64,000 nt of DNA from Solimonas fluminis. Its GTDB lineage: Bacteria; Pseudomonadota; Gammaproteobacteria; Nevskiales; Nevskiaceae. Both the position numbers and the translations under genes were made by a program. The stretch spans positions 248,001 through 312,000 of the forward strand of contig NZ_PSNW01000005.1 of NCBI RefSeq assembly GCF_002930645.1, given 5' to 3'. A model generated the notes under the pieces. That model was given only the letters and a program-made list of their open reading frames with translations. It did not search any database and was not told where the DNA came from. Positions 27,293 to 36,012 of this stretch are shown piece after piece. Numbering within the stretch: position 1 is the stretch's first letter; each line of letters begins with the position of its first letter.

Positions 27293-27661
27293 ATGAACAC
27301 TCCAACGACATCCCATCGCATTCCGTCCCGCATCGCCGCTCCGCTGCTGCCGCTGGCGCTCGCGGGCCTGCCGCTGTCGGCCTTCGCGCAGGGCCTGCCG
27401 ACCATGGAAGACCCATCGCGCGGCCAGGGCAGCGGCATCCTGCAGACCTTGCAGAACTACGGCTACGACATCGTGCTGCTGATCGCGCTGCTCGTGGTCG
27501 CCTCAATGTTCGTCGGCGTCTGCTATCACGCCTACACGCGCTACTCGGAGATCCACACCGGCCGCGCCACCTGGGGACAGTTCGGCCTGACGGTCGCCGT
27601 GGGCGCGATCCTCCTGGTGGTCGGCATCTGGCTGCTCACCAAGGCCACCGGCGTGCTGTGA
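27293..27661 (+). CDS. ICE membrane protein PFL_4702 family (TIGR03745, DUF2976)
   Basis: A 122-residue protein with a long signal sequence ending FAQGLP and two membrane spans (about 62-85 and 98-116). DUF2976 proteins resemble TraA/VirB2-type pilin precursors in size and layout, so this is a candidate pilus subunit. The conserved start of the mature region, LPTMEDPSRGQG, is clear. Confidence 0.87.
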   Translation: MNTPTTSHRIPSRIAAPLLPLALAGLPLSAFAQGLPTMEDPSRGQGSGILQTLQNYGYDIVLLIALLVVASMFVGVCYHAYTRYSEIHTGRATWGQFGLTVAVGAILLVVGIWLLTKATGVL

Positions 27662-27673
27662 GGGCGGCAAGCG

Positions 27674-28084
27674 ATGGCCGTCCCTTCGGAGACCCCGCAA
27701 GACACGCTGGTGACCTTCCTGCCGCATCGGCTGAACCGCCAGCCGGTGGTCGTGCGCGGGCTGACCGCCGACGAGTTGTGGATCTGCGCCGGCCTGTCGG
27801 CCGCCGCCGGGTTCGCGCTCGGCCTGCCGCTGGCCTGGCTCACGCACAGCATCGCCGTGGTGCCCACGCTGATCGTCGCCGGTATCGCGCTGGGCGTCTT
27901 CGTCGGTGGCGGCTTCCTGCGCGCGCAGAAGCGCGGCCGGCCCGACACCTGGCTCTACCGGCAGCTCCTGTGGCGGCTGGCATTGCGGCACCCGGCGCTG
28001 GCAGCGCTCCTGGGCGGCCAGCGCCTCATCACCCGCTCGGGCTACTGGACTACCCGGCGCAATGCCGATCGAGGTACGCCATGA
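27674..28084 (+). CDS. Conjugative transfer protein TIGR03750 family (DUF3487)
   Basis: A 136-residue inner-membrane protein with two adjacent spans (about residues 38-80). It begins with the family-typical LPHRLNRQPVVVRGLTADE and ends with a basic tail. By gene order it corresponds to VirB3/TraL of other systems. Its stop overlaps the next start (ATGA). Confidence 0.88.
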   Translation: MAVPSETPQDTLVTFLPHRLNRQPVVVRGLTADELWICAGLSAAAGFALGLPLAWLTHSIAVVPTLIVAGIALGVFVGGGFLRAQKRGRPDTWLYRQLLWRLALRHPALAALLGGQRLITRSGYWTTRRNADRGTP

Positions 28085-28773
28085 GCCGTTTCAAGAACGA
28101 GGTTGCGCACCTGCAGGCGCACGTGAAGACGTTGCGTCTGGGGGCCGGCGCGTTGTTCGTGGTGGCGCTGCTGCTCGGCTTCGGTTGGTGGAGTGCGCCG
28201 AAGAGTCTGACCATCCATGTGCCGCCGGACTTGCGCTCGGGCAGCACGCGCAAGTGGTGGGACGTGCCGCCCGAGAGCGTGTATGCCTTCTCCTTCTACA
28301 TCTGGCAGCAGGTACAGCGCTGGCCCACGAACGGCGAAGAAGACTACCCGCGCAACCTGCGCGCGCTGTCGGCCTACCTGACGCCGAGCTGCCGGGCCTT
28401 CCTGCAGCAGGACTACGAGTACCGGCGTGCCAGTGGCGAGCTGCGTCAGCGCGTGCGCGGCATCTACGAGATTCCCGGCCGCGGCTACGGCGATGATCCG
28501 GCCACGCGCGTCAAGGTGGTTTCCGACCGCGATTGGATCGTCACGCTCGACGTGAGCGCGGACGAATACTACGGCTCCGAGCAGGTCAAGCGCGCCCTGG
28601 TGCGCTACCCCATCAAGGTCGTCCGGCTGGACATCGACCCCGAGCACAACCCCTTCGGCCTGGCGCTGGACTGCTACGCCAGCGCACCCCAGCGCATCGA
28701 ACCGTCGCCGACGCCGACCCAGGCCGGCGTGCCCGCCAATGCCTCCGGCCATCTGCAGGGAGACTCCCCATGA
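28081..28773 (+). CDS. ICE protein PFL_4703 family (TIGR03746, DUF2895), TraE/VirB8-like
   Basis: A 230-residue bitopic inner-membrane protein: a short cytoplasmic N-terminus, one span (about 18-38), then a periplasmic domain with VPPESVYAFSFYIWQQVQRWP and FLQQDYEYR. Topology and operon slot match TraE/VirB8 scaffold proteins. The start is set by ATGA overlap with the upstream gene, and the stop overlaps the next gene likewise. Confidence 0.88.
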   Translation: MSRFKNEVAHLQAHVKTLRLGAGALFVVALLLGFGWWSAPKSLTIHVPPDLRSGSTRKWWDVPPESVYAFSFYIWQQVQRWPTNGEEDYPRNLRALSAYLTPSCRAFLQQDYEYRRASGELRQRVRGIYEIPGRGYGDDPATRVKVVSDRDWIVTLDVSADEYYGSEQVKRALVRYPIKVVRLDIDPEHNPFGLALDCYASAPQRIEPSPTPTQAGVPANASGHLQGDSP

Positions 28774-29684
28774 AGCCCGTTAACTGGTCGGCCCTGGCCG
28801 GCGTCCTGCTGATCCTCGGTTTCGTGCCGGCCAGCCAGGCCGTGGAAATCCTGCGTTGGGAGCGCCTGCCCCTGCCGGTGCCGCTGGTGGTCGGCCAGGA
28901 GCGCGTGGTCTTCATCGACCGCAATGTGCGCGTCGGCGTGCCGGCCAGCGTCGGCGACCACCTGCGCGTGCAGAGTGCGGGCGGCGCGATCTACCTGCGG
29001 GCGAGCGAGCCGATTCCGCCCACGCGGCTGCAACTGCAGGACGTGGAATCCGGCGCGCTGATCCTGCTCGACATCGCCGCCGAGCCGGCGAAGGACGGCC
29101 AGGCGCCGCTGGAGCCGGTGCGCATCGTGGAAGCGGAAGCCCCCGCGAAGCGCTACGGCGGCGGTGCAGCAAGCGGCGCGGACGAGCAGGCCGATGCGCC
29201 CGCGGACAAACCCCTTCTCCGGCGCGAAACGCCGGTACCGGTCGTGCTGACGCGCCATGCCGCGCAGAGCCTGTACGCGCCGCTGCGCACCGTCGAGCCG
29301 GTCGCCGGCATCGGGCGCGTGAACCTGCGCCGCGGCCTCGCGCTGGACACCTTACTGCCGACGTTGCCGGTGCACGCGCGGGCACTGGCCGCGTGGCGCC
29401 TGGAAGACCAGTGGGTGACGGCCGTGCGACTCACCAATACCTCGGCGCGCTGGCTCGACCTCGACCCGCGCGCCCTGCAGGGGAACTTCGTGGCGGCGAC
29501 CTTCCAGCATCCGAACCTGGGGCCGGCCGGCACCGCGTCCGACACCACGGTGCTCTACCTGGTCACGCGCGGCCACGGCCTGGCCGAGTCGCTGCTGCCG
29601 GCGCTGAGCCCGATCGACGCCAGCGTGAACCTGCCGCCGGCCGCCGCGGCCGGCTCGACCGGAGGAGCGCGCGATGAAAAGTAA
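28770..29684 (+). CDS. ICE protein PFL_4704 family (TIGR03749), TraK/VirB9-like
   Basis: A 304-residue exported protein with signal peptide ending SQAVE, an N-terminal beta domain (ILRWERLPLPVPL, RVVFIDRNVRVGVP) and a C-terminal beta domain after a variable linker (residues 120-160). It is expected to form the outer-membrane core with the VirB10-like and lipoprotein partners encoded next. It overlaps the following gene by 11 bases. Confidence 0.88.
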   Translation: MKPVNWSALAGVLLILGFVPASQAVEILRWERLPLPVPLVVGQERVVFIDRNVRVGVPASVGDHLRVQSAGGAIYLRASEPIPPTRLQLQDVESGALILLDIAAEPAKDGQAPLEPVRIVEAEAPAKRYGGGAASGADEQADAPADKPLLRRETPVPVVLTRHAAQSLYAPLRTVEPVAGIGRVNLRRGLALDTLLPTLPVHARALAAWRLEDQWVTAVRLTNTSARWLDLDPRALQGNFVAATFQHPNLGPAGTASDTTVLYLVTRGHGLAESLLPALSPIDASVNLPPAAAAGSTGGARDEK

Positions 29685-31107
29685 TCCGTTGCTCAAGTGG
29701 CTGCTGATCCCGATGGCGCTGCTGCTGGTGTTCGTCGGCATCAAGCTGTTCTCCGGCGCGCCCGGCGGCCAGCCCGCTCCCAAGGGCGCGGCCAGTACGC
29801 TCACGCCCGAGGAGATGAAAGCCCTGGGCATCGCTGGCGACACGCCGCGCGATACCGTCGCCACGCTGGTGGCCCAGGTGAAGCAGTTGCGCACCGAGCT
29901 GCAGAGCGCGCTGGGCGACAACAAGCAGCACAAGGCCGAGAACGAGCGCCTGCGCGCGCGGGAAAGCGCGATCGACCAACGCATCCAGAGCGCGCTGGAA
30001 GGCGAGCGCAGCCGCCTGGAGCAGGAGCGCAATCAGGTGGCCAGCGACAGGCAGCAGACCCAGGGGCTGCTGCAGGATCTGCAGCGGCAACTGGACGGCC
30101 TTTCCGGCAAGGGTGGCCCGTCCGATCTGCCCGTCGGGCTGGGGCTCGAAGAGGGTGACGGCCAGCGCTTCAACCGCGGCGTCGCTAGCACGCAGTGGGT
30201 CGAGCCCGACGATGCCAAGGTCGACGCCAAGAACAGCAGCAAGGAGCCGAGCTTTCCCCTGAGCTTCGGGCCGGCCCAGAAAAGCCTGTCGGCCGCAGTG
30301 GAATCCGTCGCCGACGTCGGCAGCCGCGCGGTGGGCGCATCCACGAAGGCTGTCTACACCGTGCCGTCGAACTCGACGCTCATGGGGTCGATTGCCATGA
30401 CGGCGCTGATCGGGCGCGTGCCGATCGATGGAACCGTCAACGATCCCTATCCGTTCAAGGTGCTGATCGGCCCGGACAACCTCACGGCCAACGGCATCGA
30501 CATCCCCGACGTGGCCGGCGCCGTGGTCAGCGGCACGGCCTCGGGCGACTGGACGCTCTCGTGCGTGCGCGGGCAAATCCGCTCGGTCACGTTCGTGTTC
30601 CAGGACGGCACCATCCGCACGGTGCCGGAGGACAGCAGCAAGGGCGGCAGCAGCGGCGGCAACTCGGGTCACAACGGCGCCAGCATCCAGGGCGGCCTGG
30701 GCTGGATCAGCGACCCTTACGGCATTCCCTGCGTCAGCGGCGAGCGGCGCAGCAACGCCCAGCAGTACCTGGGCAGCCAGGCGCTCATCACCGCAGCCGG
30801 CGCCGGCGCGGCCTCGCTCATCAAGTCCGACAACGGCAGCGTGGCCGTGGTCGCCAACAACAACGGCTCGCTGGGCACCGTCGGCATCAGCGGCAACGAA
30901 GCGATGGGCCGCATCCTCGCGGGCGGCGTGCGCGACATGGCCGACTGGGTCAACAAGCTCTACGGCCAGGCCTTCGCGGCGGTCTACGTGCAGCCCGGCG
31001 CCAAGGTGGCCGTGCATCTGGAGCAGCCGCTCGACATCGACTACGACGCCAAGGGGCGTCGGGTCCACCACCGCACCGGAGAAGCCCATGCCTCAGATCT
31101 GGATTGA
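29674..31107 (+). CDS. ICE protein PFL_4705 family (TIGR03752), TraB/VirB10-like
   Basis: A 477-residue protein: one N-terminal membrane span, a long coiled coil (about residues 65-150), then a beta-barrel-type C-terminal domain with VPSNSTLMGSIAMTALIGRVP and KVAVHLEQPLDIDYD, the region homologous to VirB10. It should span the periplasm and link the inner-membrane ATPases to the outer-membrane pore. It overlaps the lipoprotein gene by 20 bases. Confidence 0.9.
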   Translation: MKSNPLLKWLLIPMALLLVFVGIKLFSGAPGGQPAPKGAASTLTPEEMKALGIAGDTPRDTVATLVAQVKQLRTELQSALGDNKQHKAENERLRARESAIDQRIQSALEGERSRLEQERNQVASDRQQTQGLLQDLQRQLDGLSGKGGPSDLPVGLGLEEGDGQRFNRGVASTQWVEPDDAKVDAKNSSKEPSFPLSFGPAQKSLSAAVESVADVGSRAVGASTKAVYTVPSNSTLMGSIAMTALIGRVPIDGTVNDPYPFKVLIGPDNLTANGIDIPDVAGAVVSGTASGDWTLSCVRGQIRSVTFVFQDGTIRTVPEDSSKGGSSGGNSGHNGASIQGGLGWISDPYGIPCVSGERRSNAQQYLGSQALITAAGAGAASLIKSDNGSVAVVANNNGSLGTVGISGNEAMGRILAGGVRDMADWVNKLYGQAFAAVYVQPGAKVAVHLEQPLDIDYDAKGRRVHHRTGEAHASDLD

Positions 31108-31522
31108 CGCGGCCGCCGTGCTGCTGGCGGCCGCCCTGCTCGGCGGCTGCGCCACCAGCAAGGAGAAGCTGCTGCCGCACGGCGACAGCACCATGCTCGA
31201 CATCTGGCATCAGGAGACCGGCGGCAGCGCGGGCGGCGGCCAGGCCGCGCGGCAACTGCTCGATGCGCGCCAGGGCCTGCGCCGGCCGCTGGCCGATGCC
31301 GATGTGCAGGCGGCGCCCGGCGTGCAGGCACGCTACACCCGCACCGCGCAGAACGAGATTTACCGCCAGTTCCACCGCCTGCCGAACCCCGACCTGGTGA
31401 TGTACGTGTTCCCGCACCTGGCGGGCACCGACCCGGTGCCGGTGCCCGGCTACAGCACGGTGTTCCCGCTCTACCAGCGCGTGCAGTACGCGATGCCGGG
31501 CGAGCGCGTGGAGGACTACTGA
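31088..31522 (+). CDS. Conjugative transfer region lipoprotein (TIGR03751), VirB7/TraV-like
   Basis: A 144-residue lipoprotein with lipobox LLGGC and Cys21 as the lipidated residue. The mature part holds RTAQNEIYRQFHRLPNPDL and YVFPHLAGTDPVPVPGY, typical of the family. It should secure the VirB9/VirB10 core in the outer membrane. The last base of its stop codon is the first base of the ATPase start codon. Confidence 0.9.
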   Translation: MPQIWIDAAAVLLAAALLGGCATSKEKLLPHGDSTMLDIWHQETGGSAGGGQAARQLLDARQGLRRPLADADVQAAPGVQARYTRTAQNEIYRQFHRLPNPDLVMYVFPHLAGTDPVPVPGYSTVFPLYQRVQYAMPGERVEDY

Positions 31523-34410
31523 TGGCCTGGTCGCTGCCGTGGTCACGCAAGCCCGGCGCATCGCCTGCTGCCGCCGTGGATGCGGCCGATGATGCCTGGG
31601 CACGGCACGTGACGGCCCTGGCGGCACAGGGTGTCGCCGAGCCGGGCAGCGCGCTCCGCCGGGGCCGGCGCAGGCCGGCCACTCAGGCCGACCACGATGC
31701 GCTCTATGGCGTCGCGCCGTCGTTCGCTGACTTGCTGCCCTGGGTCGAGTACCTGCCCGACACCAAGTGCATGTTGCTGGAAGACGGCCAGTCGGTGGCG
31801 GCCTTCTTCGAGCTGGCGCCGGTCGGCACCGAGGGCCGCGAGATGGCCTGGCTATGGCAGGCGCGCGATGCGCTGGAGAACGCCCTGCAGGACTCCTTCG
31901 ACGAGTTGGACGACAACCCCTGGGTGGTGCAGCTCTACGCCCAGGACGAGGCCGACTGGGACAACTACCTGCGCTCCCTGGCGAACTATCTGCAGCCGCG
32001 TGCGCAGGGCAGCGCGTTCAGCGACTTCTACCTGCGCTTCTTCGCCCATCACCTGCGGGCCATCGCCAAGCCGGGTGGCCTGTTCGAGGACACCACGGTG
32101 ACGCGCCTGCCGTGGCGCGGCCAAGTCCGGCGCGTGCGCATGGTGGTCTACCGCCGCACGTCCGCGGCGCCGACCCCACGGCGCGGCCAGGCGCCCGAGC
32201 AGGCGCTGACCACGATCTGCGACCGCCTCGTCGGCGGGCTGGCCAATGCCGGTGTGAGAGCCCGACGTCTCGGCGCGGCGGACATCCACGCCTGGCTGCT
32301 GCGCTGGTTCAACCCGAATCCGACCCTGCTCGGCGCCACTGCCGAAGATCGGGAACGCTTCTACGCGCTGACCCGCTACCCGGAAGAACGGGAGGAAGGT
32401 GAGATCGAACTCGCCAGCGGCACCGACTTCGCACAACGGCTGTTCTTCGGCCAACCCCGCTCGGACGTGCCCAACGGCCTGTGGTTCTTCGACGGCATGC
32501 CGCACCGGGTGATCGTGATGGATCGCCTGCGCACGCCACCCGTGACGGGCCATCTGACGGGCGAGACGCGCAAAGGCGGCGATGCCATGAACGCGCTGTT
32601 CGACCAGATGCCCGAGGACACGGTGATGTGCCTGACGCTGGTCGCCACACCCCAGGACGTACTGGAGGCGCACCTCAACCACCTCGCCAGAAAGGCCGTC
32701 GGCGAGACCCTGGCTTCGGAGCAGACCCGGCAGGACGTGCAGCAGGCGCGCGGCCTGATCGGCAGCGCGCACAAGCTCTACCGCGGCGCGCTGGCGTTCT
32801 ACCTGCGCGGCCGCGACCTGGCCCAGCTCGATGCGCGCGGCCTGCAGCTCGTCAACGTGATGCTCAACGCCGGCCTGCAACCGGTACGCGAAGAGGACGA
32901 GGTGGCGCCGCTGAACAGCTATCTGCGCTGGCTGCCGTGCGTATTCGATCCGGCGGCCGACAAGCGCCAGTGGTACACCCAGCTCATGTTCGCGCAACAC
33001 GCGGCGAACCTGGCGCCGGTCTGGGGCCGCAGCCAGGGCACGGGGCATCCGGGCATCACGTTCTTCAACCGCGGCGGCGGTCCGATCACCTTCGATCCGT
33101 TGAACCGCCTCGACCGGCAGATGAACGCGCATCTGTTCCTGTTCGGCCCCACGGGTTCGGGCAAGAGCGCGACGCTCAACAATATCCTGAATCAGGTGAC
33201 GGCGATCTATCGGCCGCGCCTGTTCATCGTCGAGGCGGGCAACAGCTTCGGCCTGTTCGGCGACTTCGCGGCACGGTTGGGCCTCACCGTGCATCGCGTG
33301 AAGCTCGCGCCTGGCGCGGGCGTCAGTCTGGCTCCGTTCGCCGACGCCTGGCGCCTGGTCGATACGCCGAGCCAGGTACAGACGCTGGACGCCGACGCGC
33401 TCGACGAGGACCAGACCGATGCCGGCATGGCCGTGGAAGGCGACGAGCAGCGCGACGTGCTCGGCGAGCTGGAGATCACTGCACGACTGATGATCACCGG
33501 CGGCGAGGACAAGGAAGAAGCGCGCATGACGCGCGCCGACCGCAGCCTGATCCGCCAGTGCATTCTCGATGCGGCCCAGCATTGCGTGACGGACAGACGC
33601 ACGGTGCTCACGCGCGATGTGCGCGACGCGCTGCGCGAGCGCGCCCGCGACGCCACGCTGCCCGAGATGCGGCGCGCACGGCTGCTGGAGATGGCCGACG
33701 CCATGGACATGTTCTGCCAGGGCGTGGACGGCGAGATGTTCGACCGGTCCGGCACGCCGTGGCCCGAGGCGGACATCACCATCGTGGACCTGGCCACCTT
33801 CGCGCGCGAGGGCTACAACGCCCAACTCTCGATCGCCTACATCTCGCTCATCAACACCGTCAACAACATCGCCGAGCGCGACCAGTTCCTGGGCCGCCCG
33901 ATCATCAACGTGACGGACGAAGGCCACATCATCACCAAGAACCCGCTGCTCGCGCCCTACGTGGTCAAGATCACCAAGATGTGGCGCAAGCTCGGCGCCT
34001 GGTTCTGGCTCGCCACGCAGAACCTGGACGACCTGCCGAAAGCGGCCGAGCCCATGCTCAACATGATCGAGTGGTGGATCTGCCTGTCGATGCCGCCCGA
34101 TGAAGTCGAGAAGATCGCGCGCTTCCGCGAACTCAACGCTTCGCAGAAGGCGCTGATGCTCTCGGCACGCAAGGAGGCCGGCAAGTTCAGCGAGGGCGTC
34201 ATCCTGTCCAAGTCGATGGAAGTGCTGTTCCGCGCCGTGCCGCCCAGCCTCTACCTGGCGATGGCGATGACCGAGCCCGAGGAGAAGGCCGAACGCTTCC
34301 AGTTGATGCAGCAGCACGGCATCAGCGAGCTGGATGCCGCCTTCCGCGTGGCCGAGAAGATCGACCGTGCGCGGGGCATCGAACCCCTGGCGCTGGACAC
34401 GCTGGCCTGA
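31522..34410 (+). CDS. Conjugative transfer ATPase PFL_4706 family (TIGR03744), TraC/VirB4-like
   Basis: A 962-residue ATPase that powers assembly of the secretion channel and pilus. Walker A GPTGSGKS begins near residue 542; Walker B follows in IINVTDEGHIITKNPL, and WFWLATQNLDDLPKAA is the VirB4-type motif downstream. The N-terminal 500 residues form the channel-binding half. The gene is full length and uninterrupted. Confidence 0.93.
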   Translation: MAWSLPWSRKPGASPAAAVDAADDAWARHVTALAAQGVAEPGSALRRGRRRPATQADHDALYGVAPSFADLLPWVEYLPDTKCMLLEDGQSVAAFFELAPVGTEGREMAWLWQARDALENALQDSFDELDDNPWVVQLYAQDEADWDNYLRSLANYLQPRAQGSAFSDFYLRFFAHHLRAIAKPGGLFEDTTVTRLPWRGQVRRVRMVVYRRTSAAPTPRRGQAPEQALTTICDRLVGGLANAGVRARRLGAADIHAWLLRWFNPNPTLLGATAEDRERFYALTRYPEEREEGEIELASGTDFAQRLFFGQPRSDVPNGLWFFDGMPHRVIVMDRLRTPPVTGHLTGETRKGGDAMNALFDQMPEDTVMCLTLVATPQDVLEAHLNHLARKAVGETLASEQTRQDVQQARGLIGSAHKLYRGALAFYLRGRDLAQLDARGLQLVNVMLNAGLQPVREEDEVAPLNSYLRWLPCVFDPAADKRQWYTQLMFAQHAANLAPVWGRSQGTGHPGITFFNRGGGPITFDPLNRLDRQMNAHLFLFGPTGSGKSATLNNILNQVTAIYRPRLFIVEAGNSFGLFGDFAARLGLTVHRVKLAPGAGVSLAPFADAWRLVDTPSQVQTLDADALDEDQTDAGMAVEGDEQRDVLGELEITARLMITGGEDKEEARMTRADRSLIRQCILDAAQHCVTDRRTVLTRDVRDALRERARDATLPEMRRARLLEMADAMDMFCQGVDGEMFDRSGTPWPEADITIVDLATFAREGYNAQLSIAYISLINTVNNIAERDQFLGRPIINVTDEGHIITKNPLLAPYVVKITKMWRKLGAWFWLATQNLDDLPKAAEPMLNMIEWWICLSMPPDEVEKIARFRELNASQKALMLSARKEAGKFSEGVILSKSMEVLFRAVPPSLYLAMAMTEPEEKAERFQLMQQHGISELDAAFRVAEKIDRARGIEPLALDTLA

Positions 34411-34423
34411 CGGGAGCGACACG

Positions 34424-35167
34424 ATGCGCCTGCCTTCATTCGCCCGCCGTCATCCCTGGATCGGTCTGCTGATCGTGGCGACGATTGCGGTGGCCTCGTG
34501 GATGCTGCTGCGCGCGCCGCATCCGGCAACCGAGCCCATGTCTTTGGCCGCCGCCGGGTCCGAAGCGTCGAAACCGGCCGGCCCGCCCTGGCTGTATGGC
34601 CGTGCCGATGCGCGCTTCACGGTGGTCGGGTACGCCGACCTGGAGTGTCCGTACTGCCGGGCCTACTTCCCCGCGCTCAAGCGCTGGATCGACGCCCATC
34701 CCGAGGTGAACTGGCAGTGGCACCACCTGCCGCTGTCCATGCACGAGCCGGCCGCGACTGCCGAGGCACGCCTGGCCGAGTGCGCGGGCGAGACGGGCGG
34801 ACATGCCACGTTCTGGCAGGCCGTGGCGTGGCTCTACTCGAACACCCGCGGCGACGGCCACGGCCTGCCGGAGGGCCTGCGCTATCCCGACCTCACACCA
34901 ACCATGCAGGGTTGTCTCGACAGCGAGCGCCCCGATGCGGTCATCCGTGCCCAGGCGGTGGAAGCAGCACAGCAGGGCATCGCGGCCACGCCGGCCCTGC
35001 AACTGCGCGACCGCGAGTCCGGCAAGACCCTCCTGCTGCACGGTCCCGTCGAAGGCGATGCCTTGCTGTCGGCCATCGACCTGCTCGCCGCCGGCAACAC
35101 GACCGTGGCCGAACCCGCCCATCCCCCAGACATGCCCGCCGGCGTTGCCGGTGACATGCCCAGGTAG
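34424..35167 (+). CDS. Membrane-anchored DsbA-like thioredoxin-fold protein
   Basis: A 247-residue protein with one N-terminal membrane span (about 12-30) and a DsbA/thioredoxin fold whose active site is Cys75-Pro-Tyr-Cys78 (DLECPYCRAYFP). The cis-Pro loop GIAATPALQL is present. It should assist disulfide formation in transfer proteins in the periplasm; several downstream Tra proteins are rich in cysteines. ATG 34424 follows GGGAGCG, 13 bases after the ATPase gene. Confidence 0.87.
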   Translation: MRLPSFARRHPWIGLLIVATIAVASWMLLRAPHPATEPMSLAAAGSEASKPAGPPWLYGRADARFTVVGYADLECPYCRAYFPALKRWIDAHPEVNWQWHHLPLSMHEPAATAEARLAECAGETGGHATFWQAVAWLYSNTRGDGHGLPEGLRYPDLTPTMQGCLDSERPDAVIRAQAVEAAQQGIAATPALQLRDRESGKTLLLHGPVEGDALLSAIDLLAAGNTTVAEPAHPPDMPAGVAGDMPR

Positions 35168-35246
35168 CCATCGATCTTCAAGGCTGCGGCGCGGCTCGTC
35201 CGCGTTGATCGAAACCCGTTCGCATCGCATCCCTTGACGCGAACAG

Positions 35247-35357
35247 CCACCGCATCCGCGGTGGCGGATGCCCGCTCGTCACCTGTTCCATCCCCAACGT
35301 CCCCAGGAGGGTTTGCCCTCCAGGGGCAGGCGCCCTCCGATCTCATCCATTGGAGGT
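35247..35357 (+). promoter_or_regulatory. Stem-loop leader upstream of radC, radC-motif-like, copy 6
   Basis: The spacer before radC has CCACCGC-atcc-GCGGTGG (35247-35264), then TGTTCCATCCCCAACG, then paired CCCC/GGGG and AGGGtttgCCCT segments, then TTGGAGG. This is the gene class that named the radC RNA motif, and the leader shares its layout with those of five genes at the left of the window. Confidence 0.5.
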
Positions 35358-35362
35358 TCGCC

Positions 35363-35857
35363 ATGTCTCTTGTCATCGCCGACTCCCGCCCGGAGTCGCT
35401 CACCCTGATCGCCGCCCAGCACGAAGACTGGATCATCCGGCAGGCCATCACCCTGCTGGAGAACCGCGTATTCAAGGCCGGTCCGGCGCTGGGCAGTCCC
35501 GCCGCCGTGCGCGACTACCTGCGCCTGAAACTGGTCGCGGAGCCGAACGAAATCTTCGCCGTCGTGTTTCTCGACAACCAGCACCAGGTGCTCGCCTACG
35601 AACCGCTGTTCCAGGGCACGGTCGACCAGACTTCGGTGTATCCGAGGGTGGTGGTCCAGCGTGCGCTGGCGCTCAACGCTTCGGCGCTGATCCTGGCGCA
35701 TCAGCATCCCTCGGGGAACACCGAGCCCTCGGCCGCTGATCGTGCGATCACCGAGCGGCTGAAGAGCGCCCTGGCCACCGTCGATGTCCGGGTGCTGGAT
35801 CACTTCATCGTCGGCAAGGGCAGCCCGTACTCGTTCGCGGAAGCCGGCTTGTTGTAG
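35363..35857 (+). CDS. radC: RadC-type JAB/MPN domain protein of the ICE
   Basis: A 164-residue single-domain RadC. The metal site is complete: His113-x-His115 in AHQHPSGN and Asp126 in PSAAD. Chromosomal RadC is longer and has a helix-hairpin-helix; the short form is typical of ICEs and plasmids. The biochemical role is unresolved. Start 35363 follows TGGAGG. The chromate operon is inserted just downstream, on the other strand. Confidence 0.92.
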   Translation: MSLVIADSRPESLTLIAAQHEDWIIRQAITLLENRVFKAGPALGSPAAVRDYLRLKLVAEPNEIFAVVFLDNQHQVLAYEPLFQGTVDQTSVYPRVVVQRALALNASALILAHQHPSGNTEPSAADRAITERLKSALATVDVRVLDHFIVGKGSPYSFAEAGLL

Positions 35858-35922
35858 TCCGCACCGCAGGCGTCCCTTCCGGGGGGCGCCTGTGCCTCTT
35901 GCCCCTCTCCACAAGAACTGCC

Positions 35923-36012
35923 ATGGAAAGTTCCGGTTGCCACGTTCGCGATGCGCTCTGTCTGATGGTCACGATTTTCGGAAGCGCGCCATGTGCTTGC
36001 GCGCGAGCGCTC
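35923..36012 (+). pseudogene. Possible 5' remnant of an ICE gene at the chromate-cargo junction
   Basis: After radC there is another GC-rich spacer (GGGGGGCGCCTG, CCCCTCTCC) and ATG 35923, opening a frame that reads MESSGCHVRDALCLMV and then runs into the antisense 3' end of the MFS gene. The leader-like spacer and abrupt change suggest the first codons of a backbone gene cut off when the chromate module entered. It could also be a chance open frame. Confidence 0.3.

Noticed and set aside
31852..34422. 856-residue open frame antisense to the VirB4-like ATPase
   Set aside because: It is a codon-bias shadow in a GC-rich gene; the plus-strand frame carries all ATPase motifs and fits the operon. 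The same holds for the 704-residue frame antisense to traD (8,837-10,951).
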